A DNA stretch of 64,000 bases from JAVBUY01 sp031552735 (GTDB lineage Bacteria; Bacillota; Clostridia; Christensenellales; Aristaeellaceae). The stretch is taken from contig JAVBMF010000006.1 of the NCBI GenBank assembly GCA_031552735.1, forward strand, positions 56,052 through 120,051. Direction: 5' to 3'. The position numbers and the translations under genes are program-made. The notes beneath the pieces were generated by a model that saw only the letters and a program-made list of their open reading frames with translations, made no database searches and was not told the DNA's origin. Shown piece after piece: positions 58,760 to 64,000 of the stretch; the first letter of the stretch is position 1, and every line of letters begins with the position of its first letter.

Positions 58760-59080
58760 TTACAACCCCTCATGCAGAAAGACCTGGGTGAGCAGCACCG
58801 CGGTGCCGGTCTTGGGGTCAATCTCCATTTCCATTACTTCTTTCATATACACGTTCCAGCGGGCAACGACCGCGCTTTCGGCCTGCACGCGGGAAGCAAA
58901 GGCAATGTCATCGCACTCGTAGTAGCCGAATAGCTCGTCACCAACGCTCCAGATGGTGTAGTTCCGTATGCCCGCCTCGTTGAGTACATCGGTCATCTCC
59001 GGCCATATCTCGTCGTGACGTTTGACATACTCGGCCAGCTTTCCGGGCAATACGCGCGCTTTCCACGCAAACCGCTGCAT
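58760..59080 (-). CDS. rhaM: L-rhamnose mutarotase
   Basis: A 106-residue dimeric ferredoxin-like enzyme interconverting the anomers of L-rhamnose, so that the imported sugar reaches RhaA in the usable form. RFAWKARVLPGKLAEYVKRH with the catalytic His, WPEMTDVLNEAGIRNYTIW, and the EYHDE-like ending (here EMEIDPKTG) are typical. AGGAGG precedes the ATG at 59080. First gene of the operon. Confidence 0.93.
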   Translation of the reverse strand: MQRFAWKARVLPGKLAEYVKRHDEIWPEMTDVLNEAGIRNYTIWSVGDELFGYYECDDIAFASRVQAESAVVARWNVYMKEVMEMEIDPKTGTAVLLTQVFLHEGL

Positions 59081-59167
59081 ATGATACCTCCTAAAAAGCG
59101 TAAGAAAAAACAAGCCAGTTTCCACTCATACAAAAATGGAGGCTTCCCATCCGTTACTCTATGGTGT

Positions 59168-59221
59168 ATTATACTATTGAATTAGCACAATTGCATCCAT
59201 CAATCTTGTGCACTTATGCAA
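59168..59221 (-). promoter_or_regulatory. rhamnose operon promoter with candidate AraC-type operators
   Basis: On the minus strand a perfect TATAAT (59173-59168) has only a poor -35 (ATGCAA) 17 bases upstream, as expected for an activator-dependent promoter. Two direct elements of the form GCAC-N3-TGCA lie at 59185-59195 and 59210-59220. The first reaches the -35 region. They fit binding by the divergent AraC-type regulator. Confidence 0.6.
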
Positions 59222-59261
59222 CTATCTTGGCATTCTTCCGAATGCTGGAAGGAGCACGCAT

Positions 59262-60149
59262 ATGGCCAAAGTACACTTGCGCTATGAGCTGGATTTGAAA
59301 ACCAATTCCAGCTGGATCACCGCCACGCCCAGCCCGCAGGTGCGCAACGGTTTTCTGTATGTGCAGGAGGTCGGCGATTTTTACGCCGGGCCGCGCTATT
59401 TTACCGAGCGCAAGGGGCTGTCATCCTATCTGATCAAGTGTTGCATGGGTGGCGAAGGCACTGTCACCTACCGTGGGCAAACGCATATCGTACGCCCCGG
59501 TCAGTTCTTTTGGCTGGACTGTACCTTGCCGCAGTACTATGCCACATCGCCCAACGTCGATAACTGGCATGTGCTGTGGGCGCACTTTTACGGTGCAAAC
59601 AGCGCTAAATACTACGAGCAGTTTCTGGCCTTTAACAACGGCTCGATCATCGGAACGCTGCCCGCGCACCACACCGTCGGCGACGGCCTGCGCAGCCTGC
59701 TGGCTATCTATCGCAGCGCGCAGAACACATTGACCGAGGATTTGCGCGCGTCCGCGATCTTAGCCGGGATTATGGCCGAGTGCGCGGGCGCGCGGTACGC
59801 CGCCAATGCCAGCGCCGACGCCATGCCCGATACCGTCCGGCAAGCGCAGCAATTCCTCACCGAGCGATATGCCGACCGGATCACGCTGGATCAACTCGGC
59901 GAAAAGTTTGCCATCGATAAGTACTATTTCCTCAAGCTGTTCAAGCGACATACCGGCTTGACGCCCAACGAATACCTGATCCTCACCCGTCTGACGCAGG
60001 CCAAGGAATTGCTGCGCACGACGCAGTACAGCGTCGGCCAGATCTCGTTGGAGGTCGGCATCCCTAATGCCAGTCATTTCATTAAATTGTTTCAGCGGCA
60101 TGAGGGTGTTACCCCCGGCGCGTACCGCCAGAGCTGGTATCAGCCGTAA
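59262..60149 (+). CDS. AraC-family regulator, probable rhamnose activator
   Basis: A 295-residue regulator. An N-terminal cupin-like sensing domain (about residues 15-160, with RPGQFFWLD and NWHVLWAHFYG) is followed by a C-terminal double helix-turn-helix (about 195-293, ITLDQLGEKFAIDKYYFLKLFKRHTGLTPNEY beginning near 206, and VGQISLEVGIPNASHFIKLF). GGAAGGAGC precedes the ATG at 59262. It is divergent from rhaM, so it most likely senses rhamnose and activates the operon. The ligand is inferred from position. Confidence 0.88.
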   Translation: MAKVHLRYELDLKTNSSWITATPSPQVRNGFLYVQEVGDFYAGPRYFTERKGLSSYLIKCCMGGEGTVTYRGQTHIVRPGQFFWLDCTLPQYYATSPNVDNWHVLWAHFYGANSAKYYEQFLAFNNGSIIGTLPAHHTVGDGLRSLLAIYRSAQNTLTEDLRASAILAGIMAECAGARYAANASADAMPDTVRQAQQFLTERYADRITLDQLGEKFAIDKYYFLKLFKRHTGLTPNEYLILTRLTQAKELLRTTQYSVGQISLEVGIPNASHFIKLFQRHEGVTPGAYRQSWYQP

Positions 60150-60216
60150 CCGAATGAAAAGAGAGCTTCTTAGACCGTCCTCGATAAGACATCTAAGCCA
60201 AATCGGAGGATATATT

Positions 60217-61704
60217 ATGAAAACAAGAATTGCCATGGCACTTTGCACGATGCTGCTCTTGATCGGCATGCATGCCTACGCCGAAGAGCGCTATGTTTGG
60301 GCAGAACAAGGCGGGGTTGCATTTTTCGAGGAAAATGGCAAGGTTGGATTGCAGACAACCGATGGGAAAATCCTGCATGAAGCGAAGTTTTTTGATGGCG
60401 GTTACTTTGATCAAAGCGGACAAGCAAATATTTATGATGGAATAAACATTATTGGCAGAATTGATAAGCAAGGAAAAATTGTGATACGCCCGTTCCACTG
60501 CACACACTTATTCCTGGATGAGAGTCAGGAGGTCTTGGTTTTCAGCCTATACGGGAAGACGGGTTTTATGACATTGGATGGACGAATCATCACAGAGGCA
60601 ATCTGGGATTTTTGGAGCGGATTTGAGAATGGCTATGCTTTTGTGATGAAAGAGGGAAAGTGGAATCGGATCGATTTGGAGGGGAACTTTACATCCGAGG
60701 AATGGTGGGATGATGTAAATACCCGTACAGAAAAATATTTTACGACGGCAATCTCCGAGACCGAAAAACGCTATTTTTATCGCGATGGGAGTCCTTTTGC
60801 CCAGTTCAGTAGTGAAGATGGTGAAACATATCATCTTGATACGGTATGGATAAACGGTGAGCAGGTCAACTGCGAAGGGTGGAGCGATGTAAGTATACTG
60901 GAAGATGGATTCTACTCATTCAAGAAAGACGGGCATTGGAGTGTAATAGATGCCCAAACTCGAATCGTACTGGAACCGGGATATGGGTACATCCAAAATG
61001 ATGATACGCCGGATGGCCTGTGGGAGGTATGGAGCGCTAATAAGCCTTGGATGTGTGGTTGGATGGACAGCGCGGGGAATATGGTGCTAGAGATGCAATA
61101 TGCCTCGATCGATCAATTGACTGAGCACCGCTGGCTGTTGGAGGGAAGGGATGGAGCGGAAAGCGCCATTGCCAATGAAACAGGCCAGATAATTGCGATT
61201 TTGCCGGGAAGAGATAGTCTATATCACGCGGCAAATGAATATGTGGAATATCATCGCGGTCGCGGAACAAAAGAATTCCGTTGGGGATTCATAGATGCCG
61301 AGGGCAACGTTCTATCTGAAATGGACGGAAATAAATTCTGGCTGAATGGAGACACGATTTTTGCTGAAGGGTTTGTGATTGTTAAGAGATACAGTGACGA
61401 TAGAGAGGGGTTTGTGGATGTATACGGGAATGCGGTGTTTTCGGAAAAATGGACTGCAAAAGGGGACTCGCAGGGCGCTAAGTTTTCACATGGATTATTG
61501 AGTGTGGTGGCCAACGACAAGACCGGCTTTGTCAATATAAAAGGTGAATTTGCCCATGAACCCCGTTGGGCGAATGCCACTGCTTTAGATTATTCTTGGA
61601 CAGGGGAACAGTGGATTGCAATGGTTGGTGTAGAAAATGCCAAGGGGCGCATCAAATATGGATATATCAATGACCAAGGCGAGCCTATTTGCATGATCAA
61701 GTAA
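60217..61704 (+). CDS. secreted WG-repeat protein
   Basis: A 495-residue exported protein with a signal peptide (about 1-22, cleavage after AYA). The rest is a run of WG-type beta repeats of about 35-50 residues: GKVGLQTTDGKI, GKTGFMTLDGRI, WGFIDAEGN, EGFVDVYGN and KTGFVNIKGE mark successive units, nine or so in total. The codon use is visibly richer in A and T than the neighbours. GGAGGA six bases before the ATG at 60217. No function is known for such proteins; they probably bind partners outside the cell. Confidence 0.8.
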   Translation: MKTRIAMALCTMLLLIGMHAYAEERYVWAEQGGVAFFEENGKVGLQTTDGKILHEAKFFDGGYFDQSGQANIYDGINIIGRIDKQGKIVIRPFHCTHLFLDESQEVLVFSLYGKTGFMTLDGRIITEAIWDFWSGFENGYAFVMKEGKWNRIDLEGNFTSEEWWDDVNTRTEKYFTTAISETEKRYFYRDGSPFAQFSSEDGETYHLDTVWINGEQVNCEGWSDVSILEDGFYSFKKDGHWSVIDAQTRIVLEPGYGYIQNDDTPDGLWEVWSANKPWMCGWMDSAGNMVLEMQYASIDQLTEHRWLLEGRDGAESAIANETGQIIAILPGRDSLYHAANEYVEYHRGRGTKEFRWGFIDAEGNVLSEMDGNKFWLNGDTIFAEGFVIVKRYSDDREGFVDVYGNAVFSEKWTAKGDSQGAKFSHGLLSVVANDKTGFVNIKGEFAHEPRWANATALDYSWTGEQWIAMVGVENAKGRIKYGYINDQGEPICMIK

Positions 61705-61840
61705 TGACGCCAGAAGACTTGCTTGATCAGAGGCTGCAGAAGCGCCGATCGAATAAGCACACGCACAACTCGACGCCCGAAATGAGTGTAGGGTTTTGAT
61801 TGCTTTGTCAATTTGAAGAGAGCATTATGGAAGGAATAGA

Positions 61841-61879
61841 CAATAGCCGTATCGCCTGAATTTGGCGATACGGCTATTG
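61841..61879. repeat. perfect 16-bp inverted repeat after the WG-repeat gene
   Basis: The arms 61841-61856 and 61864-61879 pair perfectly with a seven-base loop. There is no T run on either side. It lies between the convergent WG-repeat and copA genes; nothing else is seen in 61705-61963. Confidence 0.65.
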
Positions 61880-61963
61880 CCCTTAGACACCCTGTTGGCA
61901 GCCGCCCACAATTTGGTGTTTTTACTGTCTTGCGAAGGATCGCCGTTGAAGCTCTCTTTCTTG

Positions 61964-64000
61964 CTATTGTGGTCTGAACCGCTTGAGCCGCAGCGCGTTG
62001 GTCAGCACCGAGACGGAACTCAAGCTCATCGCCGCCGCCGCGATCATTGGGTTCAGCAGCGGCCCGTCGAACAGATGCAGCAGCCCAGCCGCCACCGGAA
62101 TACCCGCCACATTGTAACCGAATGCCCAGAAAAGATTCTGTTTGATGTTGCGGATGGTGCGGCGGCTTAATTGCAGCGCGGTGGGCACGTCGGTCAGGTC
62201 GCTGCGCATCAGCACAATATCCGCTGACTCGATCGCCACATCGGTGCCCGAGCCGATGGCGATGCCGATATCGGCCTGGGCTAGCGCCGGAGCGTCATTG
62301 ATGCCGTCACCGACCATGCCCACGCGCTTGCCCGCCGCTTGCAGCTTCTTCACTTCATCGGCTTTGCCGCCGGGCAATACCTCTGCCAATACGTTGGTGA
62401 TCCCCACCTGCTTGGCAATCGCTTCGGCTGTTCCTCGATTGTCACCGGTGATCATCGCCACCTCGATGCCCATATTCTTCAGCTTGGCAATCGCCTGCAC
62501 GCTGCTGGGCTTGATCACGTCGGCTACGGCGATGATGCCGTTGATGCGTGCGTCCAGCGCCACAAACATCGGCGTCTTGCCCTCGCCCGCTAGGCGGTCG
62601 GCCTCGCTCGCCAATTCGCCCAGCGCAATGCCGCGCGCATCCATCAGCTTACGGTTGCCGATCAGCGCATGCTTGCCGCCGATGTGCGCCTCAATGCCCT
62701 GTCCGGGTATCGCGGCAAACTGCTCCACCTTCCCCATCGGCAGTTGCCGCGACTCTGCCTCGCGCACAATGGCTTGCCCCAGCGGATGCTCCGAGCCACG
62801 CTCTGCCGCGGCGGTGATGCCCAGCAGATCGTCAGACGCGACGCCATCGACCGGGAGTATCTCTGTCACAGCGGGCTTCCCTGCGGTAATCGTTCCGGTT
62901 TTGTCCAATACGATGGTATCCAGCTTGTGCGCCGCTTCCAGCGCCTCGCCGCTCTTAAATAGCACGCCATACTCCGCGCCCTTGCCGGTGCCCACCATGA
63001 TGGCGGTAGGCGTTGCCAACCCCAGCGCGCACGGGCACGCGATAACCAGCACGGACACGAAGATCGTGACCGCGAAGCCGGTGTCGCGCGTGCCTATGTA
63101 CCACAAGGCGGCAGCCACAATGGCGATCAGGCACACCACCGGCACAAAATAGCCGGACACCGTATCCGCCAGTTTGGCGATCGGCGCTTTGGCGGCTTGC
63201 GCATCCTCGACCAGTTTGATGATTTGCGCCAGCGCGGTATCGCTGCCGACCTTGGCGGCGGTCATGCGCAGCAGGCCGTTCTGATTGACCGACGCGGCAT
63301 ACACCTTGTCGCCCGCCTGCTTTTCCACCGGCATGCTTTCGCCGGTCAGCATGGATTCATCCACGCTGCTGCGTCCTTCCTCCACCACACCGTCCACCGG
63401 GATACTCTCGCCGGGTTTTACCAGCAGCACATCGCCGACCTCGACTTCCTCAATCGGCACCACAATCTGCGCATCGCCCCTGACCAGCGTAGCGGTCTTT
63501 GGCGCGAGTCCCATCAACTTTTTGATCGCTTCGGAGGTTTTCCCCTTAGACACAGTTTCCAGCGTTTTCCCCAGCAAGATCAGGGTGATGATCACACCCG
63601 CTGACTCAAAGTAGAGCCCATGCACCGCATGACCCATGCCCTGTATAATCCGCATCAGCGAATACAGGCTGTAGGCGATTGCGGCGCTGGTGCCAATGGC
63701 GATCAGCGAGTCCATGTTCGGACTGCGGTGCCAGAGCGTCTTGAGCCCCACGCGGAAATACTGGCCGTTGACGATGACGATCGGCAACGTCAGGAACAGC
63801 TGCACCAGCCCCAGCAGCATCGTGTTTTCTTTGCCGCCGGGCACCATGCCCACCGATGGAAACAGCATCGGCCCCATGGTCAGCGCCATGAGCGGCGCCA
63901 AAAATCCCAGCGACACGATCAGCCGCGCGCGCATAGAGCGCGTCTCTTTTTCGGCGTCCGATTCCGCACTGGCGTGAGCGGGCTCGCCATCACCGTCCAT
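61964..64000 (-). CDS. copA: copper-exporting P1B-type ATPase, N-terminus cut by the window edge
   Basis: At least 678 residues of a copper-transporting P-type ATPase. Membrane helices start near the window edge after an acidic linker. The ion motif CPCALGLATP, phosphorylation motif DKTGTI, SEHPLG nucleotide-binding His, and GDGINDAPALAQADIGIA hinge are all intact. YN in helix 7 (FGYNVAGIPVA) and MxxSS in helix 8 (AMSLSSVSV) specify Cu(I). It should export excess Cu(I). The ATG at 64000 is probably internal; metal-binding HMA domains and the true start are expected beyond the edge. Confidence 0.92.
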   Translation of the reverse strand: MDGDGEPAHASAESDAEKETRSMRARLIVSLGFLAPLMALTMGPMLFPSVGMVPGGKENTMLLGLVQLFLTLPIVIVNGQYFRVGLKTLWHRSPNMDSLIAIGTSAAIAYSLYSLMRIIQGMGHAVHGLYFESAGVIITLILLGKTLETVSKGKTSEAIKKLMGLAPKTATLVRGDAQIVVPIEEVEVGDVLLVKPGESIPVDGVVEEGRSSVDESMLTGESMPVEKQAGDKVYAASVNQNGLLRMTAAKVGSDTALAQIIKLVEDAQAAKAPIAKLADTVSGYFVPVVCLIAIVAAALWYIGTRDTGFAVTIFVSVLVIACPCALGLATPTAIMVGTGKGAEYGVLFKSGEALEAAHKLDTIVLDKTGTITAGKPAVTEILPVDGVASDDLLGITAAAERGSEHPLGQAIVREAESRQLPMGKVEQFAAIPGQGIEAHIGGKHALIGNRKLMDARGIALGELASEADRLAGEGKTPMFVALDARINGIIAVADVIKPSSVQAIAKLKNMGIEVAMITGDNRGTAEAIAKQVGITNVLAEVLPGGKADEVKKLQAAGKRVGMVGDGINDAPALAQADIGIAIGSGTDVAIESADIVLMRSDLTDVPTALQLSRRTIRNIKQNLFWAFGYNVAGIPVAAGLLHLFDGPLLNPMIAAAAMSLSSVSVLTNALRLKRFRPQ

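Overview
The window looks like the chromosome of an endospore-forming, G+C-rich member of the Firmicutes, most likely a Clostridia-type anaerobe. The evidence is gene content and order. The block yqfC-yqfD-phoH-pgpH-ybeY-cdd-era-recO, the mutS-mutL-miaA neighbourhood with a YlbF-family gene next to miaB, and lexA with Firmicutes-type SOS boxes are all Firmicutes arrangements. CotF-type coat protein, YqfC/YqfD and a SpoVB-like flippase point to sporulation. There is no rRNA, CRISPR array, insertion sequence or prophage block. Three tRNA genes are present. Ribosome binding sites are mostly strong AGGAGG types, and several textbook TTGACA-N17-TATAAT promoters can be read directly.

Region by region: 1-5.1 kb holds the end of an unknown acidic protein, a 2[4Fe-4S] ferredoxin, a ROK regulator, a LacI-type regulator, a stand-alone methyltetrahydrofolate methyltransferase and a CapA-like membrane-anchored protein. 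5.1-11.4 kb holds NAD+ synthetase, tRNA-Glu, tRNA-Gln and tRNA-Trp, a ComEA-like protein, a SpoVB-like flippase, dCMP deaminase, proC and an RNase HI. 11.8-14.2 kb holds a tyrosine recombinase and lexA, with a small membrane protein divergent from lexA. 14.4-26.7 kb is one long minus-strand gene series for tRNA modification, mismatch repair and RNA processing, behind a strong promoter at 26727-26755. 26.8-32.6 kb holds a chagasin-type inhibitor, a methyltransferase, an ABC exporter, queG, upp and rpiB. 32.7-36.7 kb holds lgt, pncB, two coat-type proteins and recX. 37.8-45.1 kb is the yqfC-to-recO operon.

45.3-49.0 kb is the least familiar part: an 840-residue exported protein of unknown function, flanked by an exact 18-bp direct repeat, followed by an unrelated secreted protein. 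49.1-60.1 kb is a complete L-rhamnose uptake and catabolism operon (mutarotase, ABC transporter, isomerase, kinase, aldolase, plus a second fucose/arabinose-type isomerase). It is divergent from an AraC-type regulator, with candidate operators between them. 60.2-61.7 kb is an A+T-richer WG-repeat secreted protein. The window ends inside a CopA-type copper ATPase.

No wholly new multi-gene system is obvious. The most interesting signals are enzymes that keep their fold but have lost catalytic residues (the glutaminase domain of NAD+ synthetase and the CapA-like protein), the SOS-boxed small membrane protein next to lexA, the 840-residue exported protein, and the rhamnose locus with its extra isomerase. 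All calls come from reading the sequence; no database search was run.
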